A program made the translations under genes and the position numbers. From positions 7,897 through 71,896 of the forward strand of contig JAHZFJ010000023.1 of assembly GCA_019421365.1 (NCBI GenBank): 64,000 bases of DNA, read 5' to 3'. How positions within the stretch are numbered: the first letter of the stretch is position 1; every line of letters begins with the position of its first letter. Below are positions 43,439 through 52,673 of this stretch, piece by piece. The DNA comes from Lachnospiraceae bacterium (GTDB lineage: Bacteria; Bacillota; Clostridia; Lachnospirales; Lachnospiraceae). The notes under the pieces were generated by a model that was not told the DNA's origin, searched no databases, and saw nothing but the letters and a program-made list of their open reading frames with translations.

Positions 43439-44413
43439 ATGTTAAGAGAAGAAAGAAAACGACGTAAAAGAAAAAGAAGAAAACAATTATTGCTAGCTGC
43501 CCTAGTTTTAACAGGGATATTTAGTGTATCTATTATAGAATCTACAGCTCATGAGAAAGAAAAAATGGATCAGACACTTTTTACGGATATACCTACTGTT
43601 GAAACAGTTATAGATCAGGGACTAGGAAACGTAAAACCATTGAACAAAGATGAACAAAAAAATGAAGAACTTGATAAAGAAGAAGCTATTAAACCAATAG
43701 AAACTACAAAAGATGAAGGTGAACAAGAGGATAGTAATACAGAAGAACATAGCATAGAAAATAACAATGATATAGCAAAAGAAGAAGATAAGAAGCCTGA
43801 AGCAGAAAAAGAGAATGAAACAGAACAAAATTTAGATGCAAACGAAAAAGATAATTTTGCAGATGCTGTTTTTATTGGAGATTCAAGAACAGAAGGATTA
43901 CAGATTAACACAGGTTTAACAAGTGCAAGATTCTTAGCAGCAAAAGGATTAATGGTTGATACTGCATTGAAAAATAACGTAATCAAGTTAAAGAGTGGGT
44001 CAAAAGGAACTGTCATTGATGGTTTAAAAGAAGGAAGCTATAACCGAGTTTATCTTATGTTTGGAATGAATGAATTAGGTTGGCCATATCTTGATGTATT
44101 CACTAATCGTTATGAAAAATTAATTGAAGAAATTAAAAGTGTACAACCAAATGCGACGATATATTTACAATCAATCTTACCTGTTTCAAAAGAGAAATCT
44201 GACAAAGATTCCATCTATAATAACGAGAACATAAGTAAGTTTAATAAAGCGATTAAAGAGATGGCAGATAAGAATGGATATATTTACTTAGATGTGGCAA
44301 GTGCCGTAATGGATAGTAATTCGGCATTGCCAAGTAATGCAAGTTCGGATGGTGTACATTTGAATAAAGAATATAGTCAAAAGTGGTTAAACTACTTAAG
44401 AGATGTTAAGTAA
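43439..44413 (+). CDS. Membrane-anchored SGNH/GDSL hydrolase
   Basis: A 324-residue protein with a very basic N-terminus (MLREERKRRKRKRRKQ), one membrane segment (LLLAALVLTGIFSVSII), a Glu/Lys-rich low-complexity stalk (about 65-135) and an extracellular SGNH domain. The catalytic blocks are FIGDSRTEGL (serine), the FGMNELGW block and SDGVHLN (Asp and His). Such proteins deacylate or acylate surface glycans. AAAGGAG (43423-43429) supports ATG 43439. A DUF4358 lipoprotein follows, a pairing I recall as recurrent in Lachnospiraceae. Confidence 0.85.
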   Translation: MLREERKRRKRKRRKQLLLAALVLTGIFSVSIIESTAHEKEKMDQTLFTDIPTVETVIDQGLGNVKPLNKDEQKNEELDKEEAIKPIETTKDEGEQEDSNTEEHSIENNNDIAKEEDKKPEAEKENETEQNLDANEKDNFADAVFIGDSRTEGLQINTGLTSARFLAAKGLMVDTALKNNVIKLKSGSKGTVIDGLKEGSYNRVYLMFGMNELGWPYLDVFTNRYEKLIEEIKSVQPNATIYLQSILPVSKEKSDKDSIYNNENISKFNKAIKEMADKNGYIYLDVASAVMDSNSALPSNASSDGVHLNKEYSQKWLNYLRDVK

Positions 44414-44420
44414 ATAGTGG

Positions 44421-44460
44421 ATTGCGAAACTCTTTTCCATATTGACAAGAGTTTCGCAAT
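44421..44460 (+). terminator. Hairpin between SGNH and DUF4358 genes
   Basis: ATTGCGAAACTCTT and AAGAGTTTCGCAAT form a perfect 14-bp stem. No T tract follows, so it may be a weak terminator or a processing stem. Confidence 0.5.
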
Positions 44461-44499
44461 TAGCTATGTTTACTAATAAGAAGGAGGAAGTTGTTTTAT

Positions 44500-44943
44500 A
44501 TGAAACGTATTATTGTATTAATTATGATGTTAGGATTATTAACTGGTTGTGGCAAAAAAGAGGTAGCAAACATTAATGCTGAAGATGTTGCGAATCGTCT
44601 GTTGAATGAAGTAGAGTATGGTGGGAACTTGGATCAGATGAATGATGATATGATCGCACTATTATATGATGTGAGTGCTGAAGACGTTAGTAAACAAATC
44701 GTATACTGTAGTACAGATGCCACTGCTGATGAAATAGCTGTTTTCGAAGCAACATCAGAAGATGCCGCGAAACGAATTGAAGATGTGGTAAATCAAAGAG
44801 TGGCGGATCAAAAGGCTAGTTTTGAGGGGTATGAACCAAAGGAAGTTGAAAGGTTAGAGAAAGCAGTTGTTAAAAGAGTTGGTAATGTAGTTGTTTTATG
44901 CGTATCTAGTGATAGCGATAAAGCAAATGAAATAATAAAATAA
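44500..44943 (+). CDS. DUF4358 lipoprotein
   Basis: A 147-residue lipoprotein: signal MKRIIVLIMMLGLLTGC, then a DUF4358 domain containing CSTDATADEIAVFEATSEDA, followed by AKRIEDVVNQRVADQKA and YEPKEVERLEKAVV. Its function is unknown; the family accompanies SGNH or acyltransferase genes. AAGGAGG (44481-44487) is 12 bases before ATG 44500; a TTG at 44491 would be too close. It ends at the terminator at 44961. Confidence 0.85.
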   Translation: MKRIIVLIMMLGLLTGCGKKEVANINAEDVANRLLNEVEYGGNLDQMNDDMIALLYDVSAEDVSKQIVYCSTDATADEIAVFEATSEDAAKRIEDVVNQRVADQKASFEGYEPKEVERLEKAVVKRVGNVVVLCVSSDSDKANEIIK

Positions 44944-44960
44944 ATATTAATAAATGTTGA

Positions 44961-45010
44961 AAAAGCAAGCAATGTAAATCCGAGCTAAGGATTCACATTG
45001 CTTGCTTTTT
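44961..45010 (+). terminator. Terminator after DUF4358 gene
   Basis: AAAGCAAGCAATGT and ACATTGCTTGCTTT, with an inner AATCC/GGATT pair, form a long stem ending in TTTTT. Confidence 0.85.
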
Positions 45011-45038
45011 ATCATATAGACTAGGTGCTTGATTATAC

Positions 45039-45602
45039 TTAAACTTGTTGTTCAGAGGATTCCTCTTCGCCCGTCATTGGTGGGGGCGTCATAGATCCTT
45101 GTTTTGGTTTGTCAGAAATCTTGGTCATTGTAACCGTCTCATTACCTTCAGAATCTGTTGTTGTAATCTTTAGATAGATTGATCCATCTGATCCCACAAC
45201 ATATTCTCTAACCGATTCACTTTCGCTGGATTCTTCACTGCTGGAGGAGCCAGAAGTGCCACTCGTAGATGTTGCAGTAGCGACATCTTCCTCAGAATCA
45301 ACAGAGTTTGCTTCAGTAGAAGAAGCAGATAATTGGCTGAGAACATTGCTGAAATCTTCCTCTGTAGGAGCACTTGGGTTTTCTCCATTTGCTTGCTTTG
45401 CAGCTTTGATTTGTTCCATGATATTGCCGTAGGTTTCAGAAGAGAGAATTGCCGAAGAATCACCGAGGGTGCTTATGTAAGAGTCACCGTCAGAATCCTC
45501 CGTTGTAGGTGTAATTTGATTGGAATTCTCAGTATACGTTCTTTGAAGTGTGCTTTGTGCCTCGATTGCATTAAGGCGTTGTTGTAATGATTCAATTGTC
45601 AT
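45039..45602 (-). CDS. Uncharacterised Ser/Glu-rich low-complexity protein
   Basis: A 187-residue protein without signal peptide or membrane segment. The first 17 residues (MTIESLQQRLNAIEAQS) could form a short coiled coil. The middle is Ser/Glu/Thr-rich (SGSSSSEESSESES). A more ordered segment, EYVVGSDGSIYLKITTTDSE, follows, then TVTMTKISDKP and a Pro/Glu tail. The disorder suggests a structural or filament-associated role, but I do not recognise a family. It is convergent with the DUF4358 gene. Confidence 0.6.
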   Translation of the reverse strand: MTIESLQQRLNAIEAQSTLQRTYTENSNQITPTTEDSDGDSYISTLGDSSAILSSETYGNIMEQIKAAKQANGENPSAPTEEDFSNVLSQLSASSTEANSVDSEEDVATATSTSGTSGSSSSEESSESESVREYVVGSDGSIYLKITTTDSEGNETVTMTKISDKPKQGSMTPPPMTGEEESSEQQV

Positions 45603-45958
45603 AATATGACCGCCTAATATTTGTGCACTTCCATGTAATAGTGGGAAAACATCCTATCTTCTCGTAGTACTATTGGCCGTATAACATATTCGGCCTACTC
45701 CCTATGCTAGTGCATAACATGCTATTATGCTCCATATTATACAAGGTCAGAGATATCATTGACCTATGAATTGTCTTTCATAATTACATATCGGTAGGAA
45801 TATTTGTTTTATTATACAGTTCACAGAAACTACATACAAAGTTCACAGATAAGCTTATGCAATTGGAATCATTTACCGATATTAAACATAACGTTATCTT
45901 ACGTATCCATAAGAAATAATGGATTGTTATGAAGTTTGTAATTAAGGAGGAATACGAG
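45603..45958. other. AT-rich intergenic region
   Basis: No gene is supported. A GGCCG/CGGCC hairpin lies at 45675-45695, and TGCTAGTGCATAACATGCTA near 45703-45722 is a short internal repeat. The rest is AT-rich. Confidence 0.4.
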
Positions 45959-46147
45959 ATGGCGAAATATAGAGAAACAGTATGCATGTATTACGTTGCA
46001 ATAGGGGAAAGTAAGAAAAGAAGAGATGCATGACATGAAAATTAATGTCAAAAATGTAATAAATATTACCCAAGAGTAAAAGAGAGACATATTAATCAGA
46101 AAAAGAAACGGATACAAGAATTAAGAAAAGATGAGAGATATGATTAG
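45959..46147 (+). pseudogene. Decayed small zinc-binding-type protein
   Basis: ATG 45959 has a perfect AAGGAGG at 45944-45950 and opens MAKYRETVCMYYVAIGESKK. The frame meets TGA (46031) and TAA (46043), then continues in the same frame with CQKCNKYYPRVKERHINQKK and an LRKDERYD end, to TAG 46147. An intact version would carry two cysteine pairs, one of which (GES) has also lost its cysteine. Two in-frame stops and a strong ribosome site point to recent decay. Confidence 0.6.
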
Positions 46148-46174
46148 TGAAACAGAGGAGAATAGGTTAAAAGT

Positions 46175-47386
46175 ATGAATATAGTAGAAGGTAAATATAA
46201 TATAGCAAAAGTTTTTACAGATGTAGTAGAAGAAACCGCACTGTCACAGATTAAAACATTATGCGATCAGGAATTCGTGAAGGACTCAATGATTCGAATT
46301 ATGCCTGATGTGCATGCAGGAGCAGGTTGTACCATTGGAACAACAATGACGATTACAGATAAGATTGTTCCAAATCTGGTCGGAGTGGATATTGGATGTG
46401 GAATGGAGACAATTCAGATCAAGAACAAACATATAGAATTACAGAAGTTAGATAGATTAATCTATGAAGAGATTCCTTCGGGATTTAATATTCGAAAGAA
46501 TTCACACAAATACAATGATGAAGTTAATCTATCCACTCTTAGATGTAAGCTTAACGGTAAAATCAATATATCAAGAGCACAAATGTCTCTAGGAACCTTA
46601 GGTGGAGGAAATCATTTCATAGAAGTTGACCAAGATGAGGAAGAAAACCTTTATATCGTGGTGCATTCGGGATCAAGACATCTAGGCCTCGAAGTAGCAA
46701 ATTACTATCAAGAGCAAGCGTATCATTCATTGAATCGAAACACGGCACAAGATATCTATCATCTTGCAAAAGAATATAAGGCGGTGGGAAAAGATAGCGA
46801 AATTCAAACTGCCATCAAAGATTTGAAGAAGCAAGTTAAGACTGAGATTCCAAAACAACTTGCTTATGTGTCAGGGGACTTAATGGAAGATTATATTCAC
46901 GATATGAAGATTGTCCAGAAGTTTGCAATGTTAAATCGTAAGGCAATGATGGAGGTAATTATTAAGGGAATGAAACTCAAAGTAGTAGAGGAGTTTACAA
47001 CGATTCATAATTATATTGATGTAAACAATATGATTCTTAGAAAGGGCGCCGTGTCAGCTGCCAAGGGTGAGAAGTTATTAATACCTATTAATATGAGAGA
47101 TGGTTCTTTGATTTGCATCGGTAAGGGTAATCCTGATTGGAACCAATCTGCACCTCATGGAGCCGGGCGTTTAATGTCGAGAAAGCAGGCTAAGAATGCC
47201 TACACCGTATCGGAATTCAAGAAAACGATGAAAGGAATCTATACTACATCCGTAAATGATAAAACACTAGATGAGTGTCCTATGGCATATAAAGGTATGG
47301 AAGATATCGTAGACAACATAGGGGATACTGTAGAGATTTTGAAAGTGATTAAACCAATCTATAATTTTAAAGCAGGAGAAGAATAG
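46175..47386 (+). CDS. rtcB: RtcB-family RNA ligase
   Basis: A 403-residue RtcB-type ligase, which joins 2',3'-cyclic phosphate and 5'-OH RNA ends using GTP and Mn2+. Metal and active-site motifs are PDVHAGAGCTIGTTM, VGVDIGCGM (Mn-binding cysteine), LGGGNHFIEVD, VVHSGSRHLG and the guanylylated histidine in HGAGRLMSRKQA. It is the shorter bacterial type. No RtcA, RtcR or archease gene is adjacent, so its RNA substrate is unknown. GAGGAG lies upstream of ATG 46175. Confidence 0.93.
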   Translation: MNIVEGKYNIAKVFTDVVEETALSQIKTLCDQEFVKDSMIRIMPDVHAGAGCTIGTTMTITDKIVPNLVGVDIGCGMETIQIKNKHIELQKLDRLIYEEIPSGFNIRKNSHKYNDEVNLSTLRCKLNGKINISRAQMSLGTLGGGNHFIEVDQDEEENLYIVVHSGSRHLGLEVANYYQEQAYHSLNRNTAQDIYHLAKEYKAVGKDSEIQTAIKDLKKQVKTEIPKQLAYVSGDLMEDYIHDMKIVQKFAMLNRKAMMEVIIKGMKLKVVEEFTTIHNYIDVNNMILRKGAVSAAKGEKLLIPINMRDGSLICIGKGNPDWNQSAPHGAGRLMSRKQAKNAYTVSEFKKTMKGIYTTSVNDKTLDECPMAYKGMEDIVDNIGDTVEILKVIKPIYNFKAGEE

Positions 47387-47411
47387 TTTTAACTTGGAAT
47401 GGGGGTATAGT

Positions 47412-47537
47412 ATGGGGAAGAAGAAACGTGAACATGTCCTATTTGATAACATGGCTACAACTAAAAAGAACATTCCGTTTACAAAGGTAAACAAAACATG
47501 TCAGAAGTTTATGTTATTAAGGAAATCTAAAGGTTAA
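47412..47537 (+). CDS. Small basic protein (41 aa)
   Basis: ATG 47412, with GGGGG at 47400-47404, encodes 41 residues starting MGKKKREHVLFDNMATTKKN and ending LLRKSKG. It is lysine-rich and could bind RNA. It follows rtcB by 25 bases, so co-expression is likely. No family was recognised. Confidence 0.45.
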   Translation: MGKKKREHVLFDNMATTKKNIPFTKVNKTCQKFMLLRKSKG

Positions 47538-47551
47538 TAAGGGGGAATAAA

Positions 47552-48321
47552 ATGATTAAAATTAATGATTCAGAAAGAATTAATCTAAGTAAGCTTTGTA
47601 ACTGTAGAAAAGAGGATAGCTTGCTGCTATGGTTTCTCGAGGGGAACCCTTATTGTGCTGCATGGGTAGATGATGTAATGAATCCGGAAGAAGCAATTAT
47701 TATAGCTGCTGATTTTGCTATCTCATGGGTGTAGTAGAGCATCACCATGAAATAGAACAGATATTAGAAGAGAATGCCCGTCATAAGATAATCATACCTT
47801 GTGGAACACATTGGGATACATATATGAAAGATTACATGTCTAAAAAAGTGCGTTGTTATAGTAGGTATGCGATAAAACACGAACCTGATGTATTTGATAA
47901 GAATAATTTAGAACAGTTAATTAAAAACATTGATCCTGTATATGAAATTAAGCAAATAGATGAAGATATTTATATGGAAGTATTGGATATAGACTGGGCA
48001 GCTGATGGGTGTTGTTTTTATAGGTCATATGAGGACTTTAAGAAAAACGGATTGGGATATGTTATATTAAAAGACGGACAACTTGTAAGTATTGCTTCCT
48101 CATATACTACATATAAAAATACCATTGGAGTAACAATAGGTACATTAGAAGACTATCAACGACAGGGACTTGCGGCGGCCTGTGGTGCTACTTTAATCTT
48201 GGAATGTCTGAAGAGAGGTATATATCCTGAATGGGAAGCGTCAAATACGAATTCCGTGGCATTATCAGAAAAGTTAGGATATCATTTTGATAAGGCATTT
48301 GATGTTTATTCTATTTTATAG
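47552..48321 (+). pseudogene. Frameshifted GNAT acetyltransferase gene
   Basis: Two overlapping frames together encode one GNAT_acetyltran-type protein (the ZmaR-like group). The N-terminal part (47552-47734) ends YCAAWVDDVMNPEEAIII and AADFAISWV. The C-terminal part (from 47725) continues MGVVEHHHEIEQIL and carries the acetyl-CoA site TLEDYQRQGLAAACGATLIL and EASNTNSVALSEKLGY. A single missing base near 47725 (GCTATCTCATGG) would restore a frame reading ADFAILMGVVEH. Whether it is real decay, programmed frameshifting or a sequence error cannot be told. Confidence 0.75.
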
Positions 48322-48375
48322 AATACTCTCCAAATGATGTTTTCTATGTGTGAAGTTTGAATCCAATATATCACT

Positions 48376-48421
48376 GACAAAGAACAAGCTGAGATAAAAG
48401 TCTCAGCTTGTTCTTTGTCTT
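48376..48421 (+). terminator. Strong terminator after GNAT gene
   Basis: GACAAAGAACAAGCTGAGA and its exact complement form a 19-bp stem around TAAAAG, followed by TTAG. Confidence 0.75.
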
Positions 48422-48734
48422 AGCACAATCATAGTAAGAAAGGATTCCCGTACTTTCGGTAATAGTATGTGCTACTTAGAATAAGGAATTGGAATGTGTA
48501 TAAAGATTTGAGTATATTGTATGAGGGAGTTTTATGTTTGGTATTAATAGTTGGAAAGCTTTATGCAGTAGGTTGAAACATATGTAATAAACAATAAATT
48601 GTGGTATAAATTCAACTATTTAATCACAAACTAACAATATACTTGTGATTATTATATAATACAACAATGCTGTTAGTCAACTTTTTTTGTACTAATATTT
48701 ATTGTATAATTGCAGGTAGGTAGGTGAATACTTT
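48422..48734. other. AT-rich intergenic region before HTH gene
   Basis: No ORF with a ribosome site was found. It presumably holds the promoter of the HTH gene, with TATAAT at about 48706-48711, but a matching -35 box at good spacing was not clear. Confidence 0.35.
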
Positions 48735-49064
48735 ATGGACATAGGAAATAGATTGGCAGAACAAAGAAAAAAATATGGATATACGCAAAAACAACTTGCA
48801 GATAAACTGAACTTATCACAGCAAATAATTAGCAATATTGAAAGACAAGCTTCAGCACCGGATATACATTTCCTAAAGGCAACTGCTGACTTATATAAAA
48901 TAACGATCGATGAATTAATAGGTAGGGAAGCTGTTTATGAAACAAAAAGTAGTACAGAGAAACAAATATTAGATATAGTCAGAGAAATGAGTGAATATGA
49001 CAAAGAATTAAGTCTAAACCTTCTTAGTCAGGTAGTTAAACATAGTAAAAAGACAAATAAGTAA
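48735..49064 (+). CDS. XRE-family helix-turn-helix regulator
   Basis: A 109-residue protein with an N-terminal Cro/C1-type domain: IGNRLAEQRKKYGYTQKQLA, then LNLSQQIISNIERQASAPD and ATADLYKITIDELIG. A C-terminal helical region (about 75-109) probably dimerises. The targets are unknown. A terminator follows immediately, so it is monocistronic. Confidence 0.85.
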   Translation: MDIGNRLAEQRKKYGYTQKQLADKLNLSQQIISNIERQASAPDIHFLKATADLYKITIDELIGREAVYETKSSTEKQILDIVREMSEYDKELSLNLLSQVVKHSKKTNK

Positions 49065-49102
49065 AAGCATTGCGATTTTTGATAGATTGCAATGCTTTTT
49101 GT
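49063..49102 (+). terminator. Terminator after HTH gene
   Basis: AAAAGCATTGC(G)AT and AT(T)GCAATGCTTTTT pair around TTTTTGATAG; the T tract is on the 3' side. Confidence 0.75.
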
Positions 49103-49176
49103 AGTTTAAAATACATTAGACATGTTATAATGTAATCATCTAATAAAAATGAACGTGCGAACAGTAGGTGAAGGAT

Positions 49177-52100
49177 ATGATTTATAATAAGAATAATATG
49201 CAAGGAGATTTTGAGCGAGCAGCCTTGCAAGCAGGTAAAAAACTGTATGAGGAGCATCGGGTTACAATAACACATTTTCGAGGGTTCTACTATGAAAACA
49301 GTACCGATATTATTTATGAAGTACATGCTAAGGTACAAGACGATTCTCAAAAAGTATATGAGGTTCAATTTCTTTTACAGCATTCTTGCATCTCAGGTGA
49401 GAGATGTTGTTGTTCTCAAAAAGATAATCGTTATATTCCTTATTGGGATCTTGCAAGAAGACGTTGTAAACATATTGCGGCAACCATGTTTGAGTTGATG
49501 GATTATGTGCAAGAGCATCATGATTGTATCGAAACAGATTTGAAAATGGCTAATATGATTATTGGCTATCAAAATGAATCCATAGCGAAAACAATGGTCT
49601 CTTCGGATGAGAAAATCCTACTAGAGCCTATTATAGAGAAAAATGGTGAGGATTACCGAGTACTTTTTAAGATTGGCAATAAGAAAAAGTATGTAATTAA
49701 GAATCTATATGAATTCGTTGATGATATACAATCAGGTGCGCAAGTAGCCTATGGGAAAGATTTAGAAGTGGTACACCATATAGATATCTTCGAAGAAAAA
49801 AGCAAAGAACTTGTGACATTTATAATGGCGAAGGTGGCGGAGACGAGAACATTTTTAAACGAAATCGATTATTACAATTATGGTAGACTTCCAAAGAAAC
49901 GCCATATCACATTAACACCTAGTGTACTTGATGATTTCTTTCATATTATGGAAGGTGAAATAATTACAATGGTGGATAAGGAAGTGGAATCGAAGAAAGA
50001 GGGTACGAAACAGATCAGGTTGGTTAAGGAGAATCCTACGATACCAGTAGTAATCGATCGTTTCTCTCCTTCCATATTATTTGGTGCAGAGGAATATAAG
50101 AAACCGAAAGATTTTGCGGGTATTACCGTATCGGCTAAAATAGATGGTTATATTCAAGGAAAACAATATGCCTATGTCTTAATGGAGGACAAACTATTTA
50201 GGGCGGATGAAGATTTTAAGTACGTTATGCAATCATTTTTAAAAACGGTTGATAAGAATGGCAAAGGTGATTATATCGTGGGAGAATTTGTTGCTGGATT
50301 TTATCAACAAGTTATAAGTAAGATACGTAATTATATCGATTTACAAGAATATAATCATGAAGAAATATCGGAAGCCCTTCCGCCAGACCCAGTATTTGAA
50401 ATCTATATGGATAAAGTGAAAGAGAATGTGTTATGTGAGGTAAAGGTTCGTTATGGAGAAGATTCGTATAATATATACGATGAGTGTGAAGCGCATCAAA
50501 AAATATGCAATCAAACAGAAGAATTTCAAGTAGCTGCAGTCGTGAATCGTTATCTACCATATATAGATGAAAAGCAGATGAAGAATCATTGTGGAAATGA
50601 TGATGAAGTGATTTATCGTTTGCTAGATGAAGGAATCGAAGACTTAATGCAATATGGGCAAGTATTTATCTCAGATGCCCTACAAAGAATGAAGATAAAT
50701 GCAAGTCCGAAGATTTCAGTTGGTGTATCTTTAAGTCATAATCTACTTGATCTAACCATTGATTCTAGTGAGATTGATTTTCATGAATTACAAGAAGTAT
50801 TAAGTAGCTATCGAATGAAAAAGCGTTATCATAGATTAAATAACGGCAATTTCCTTCAATTAGAAGACAATTCATTAACTGCTCTTAGTGAATTAATGGA
50901 AAGTATGCATTTGTCGGTCAAAGATTTGACTAAAGGGAAGTTGCATATACCAGCATATCGTGCTTTGTATCTGGATAAAATCTTACAAGAGAGTGAAGGA
51001 ATTCATTACGCTAGGGATAAAAAAGTGAAGGAAATGCTCCGGAACTTCAAGGCTATTGAAGAAAGTGAATTTGAGATTCCAAAAGAATTGGAAGAAATTC
51101 TACGTCCGTATCAAAAGGTAGGATATCAGTGGTTGCGTACGGTGGAAGCGTATCAATTCGGTGGAATCTTAACAGATGATATGGGACTGGGTAAAACAGT
51201 GCAGATGATCGCTGTTTTATTATCGGCTAAGTTAGAAGGAAAAGAGGGAACAAGTCTTATCGTTTGTCCATCATCCTTGATTTACAACTGGGAAAATGAA
51301 TGTCATCAATTTGCACCGGCTCTGCAGGTTAAAGTGGTAGCAGGAACGGTAGAAGAACGTATGAACTTACTGCGCGATGTAATCGAAGAAAAGGAAAAGG
51401 TGGATGTTTTAATCACCTCTTACGACTTGTTAAAACGGGACATTGACCAGTATGAATTTATACCATTTTTATATGAGATTATTGATGAGGCCCAGTATAT
51501 CAAGAACCAGACGACCCAGGGTGCGAAGGCGGTTAAGATTATCAATGCCAAGACCAGGTTTGCCTTAACTGGAACACCAATCGAAAATCGACTAAGTGAG
51601 TTATGGAGTATATTCGACTACTTAATGCCAGGATTTTTGTATCGATATGAACAGTTCAAGAAAGAGATGGAAGTGCCAATCACAAAGCGTCAGGAAGAAG
51701 ATATAACCGTAAGACTCAAGAAAATGGTTGCACCATTTATCTTACGACGATTAAAGAAGGATGTATTAAAAGACCTCCCAGACAAATTAGAACAAGTTAC
51801 GTACGCAAAGATGGCAAAGGAACAACGTTCCATCTATGAAGCATATACCGAGAAGATAAGAGCGGGGCTAGCGGGGCAAAGTGAAGAGGAATTCGCATCT
51901 AGTAAATTAAAGATCTTATCAGAATTAACTAGATTACGTCAAATCTGTTGCGATCCAACCTTACTATATGAAAACTATGAAGAAGAATCAGCAAAGTTGG
52001 CAACTTGTATGGAATTACTTCATAACGCTGTGGACGGCAACCATAAAGTACTGTTATTCTCACAATTCACTTCTATGCTCTCTATTATAGAAGAACGTTT

Positions 52101-52497
52101 AAAGCAAGAAGGAATTACGTATTATAAGATAACAGGGGCAACGAAGAAAGAAGAGCGAATTCAACTAGTGAATAGGTTTAATGAAGATGATACCACGGTA
52201 TTCCTAATCTCCTTAAAGGCAGGAGGAACGGGACTTAATCTAACAGGTGCTGATATTGTAATACATTTTGACCCATGGTGGAATGTAGCAGCACAAAATC
52301 AGGCAACCGACCGTGCACATCGTATCGGTCAAAAGAATGTAGTAACGGTATTCAAACTCATCATGCAAGATACTATCGAAGAGAAAATCATGAAGATGCA
52401 GTTAGCTAAGAAAGACCTTGCAGATCAGATTATTAGTGAGGATACGAATCAATTACAGAATATGACGAGAGAGGATTTTGAGGAGTTGCTGCAGTAG
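49177..52497 (+). CDS. SWIM zinc-finger SNF2-family helicase
   Basis: A 1106-residue Snf2/HepA-like ATPase. A SWIM-type zinc site is near residues 75-100 (RCCCSQ then RRRCKHIAA). A long SNF2-associated region follows. The helicase core begins LRPYQKVGYQWLRTVEAY. Walker A is DDMGLGKTVQ (about 668), the Walker B equivalent DEAQYIKN (about 769) and motif III ALTGTPIENRLSE. The C-terminal lobe ends SLKAGGTGLNLTGADIV and DRAHRIGQ. It remodels nucleic acid-protein complexes; the exact target is unknown. ATG 49177 is preferred over GTG 49168 because AGGTGAAGG lies across the latter. Confidence 0.92.
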   Translation: MIYNKNNMQGDFERAALQAGKKLYEEHRVTITHFRGFYYENSTDIIYEVHAKVQDDSQKVYEVQFLLQHSCISGERCCCSQKDNRYIPYWDLARRRCKHIAATMFELMDYVQEHHDCIETDLKMANMIIGYQNESIAKTMVSSDEKILLEPIIEKNGEDYRVLFKIGNKKKYVIKNLYEFVDDIQSGAQVAYGKDLEVVHHIDIFEEKSKELVTFIMAKVAETRTFLNEIDYYNYGRLPKKRHITLTPSVLDDFFHIMEGEIITMVDKEVESKKEGTKQIRLVKENPTIPVVIDRFSPSILFGAEEYKKPKDFAGITVSAKIDGYIQGKQYAYVLMEDKLFRADEDFKYVMQSFLKTVDKNGKGDYIVGEFVAGFYQQVISKIRNYIDLQEYNHEEISEALPPDPVFEIYMDKVKENVLCEVKVRYGEDSYNIYDECEAHQKICNQTEEFQVAAVVNRYLPYIDEKQMKNHCGNDDEVIYRLLDEGIEDLMQYGQVFISDALQRMKINASPKISVGVSLSHNLLDLTIDSSEIDFHELQEVLSSYRMKKRYHRLNNGNFLQLEDNSLTALSELMESMHLSVKDLTKGKLHIPAYRALYLDKILQESEGIHYARDKKVKEMLRNFKAIEESEFEIPKELEEILRPYQKVGYQWLRTVEAYQFGGILTDDMGLGKTVQMIAVLLSAKLEGKEGTSLIVCPSSLIYNWENECHQFAPALQVKVVAGTVEERMNLLRDVIEEKEKVDVLITSYDLLKRDIDQYEFIPFLYEIIDEAQYIKNQTTQGAKAVKIINAKTRFALTGTPIENRLSELWSIFDYLMPGFLYRYEQFKKEMEVPITKRQEEDITVRLKKMVAPFILRRLKKDVLKDLPDKLEQVTYAKMAKEQRSIYEAYTEKIRAGLAGQSEEEFASSKLKILSELTRLRQICCDPTLLYENYEEESAKLATCMELLHNAVDGNHKVLLFSQFTSMLSIIEERLKQEGITYYKITGATKKEERIQLVNRFNEDDTTVFLISLKAGGTGLNLTGADIVIHFDPWWNVAAQNQATDRAHRIGQKNVVTVFKLIMQDTIEEKIMKMQLAKKDLADQIISEDTNQLQNMTREDFEELLQ

Positions 52498-52554
52498 GGA
52501 AGCATGTGTTTCAATAAGGAATAAGATGATGATCATATGGACAGGCACCTATGA

Positions 52555-52605
52555 TAATGAAATTCCTCAAATGTTATGATTTATCATGCATTCAGGAGGA
52601 ATTTC
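52555..52605 (+). other. Imperfect hairpin after SNF2 gene
   Basis: GAAATTCCTC and GAGGAATTTC pair around an inner ATG..TGATTTATCA..CAT structure. It lacks a T tract and could be a weak terminator or the leader of the Nudix gene. Confidence 0.4.
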
Positions 52606-52673
52606 AGAAGGTAAATGCTTTCTATTAATAAATCACAAGTTTATAGATAGAATTCGATTTGAAAGGAAGAACA

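Noticed and set aside
43615..44016. 133-codon antisense ORF inside the SGNH hydrolase gene
   Set aside because: It is the reverse frame of a Glu/Lys-rich stalk, giving a Ser/Phe low-complexity shadow.
46031..46033. Selenocysteine codon at the in-frame TGA
   Set aside because: A TAA follows four codons later, a conserved cysteine is also lost, and no SECIS-like hairpin is evident; decay explains it better.
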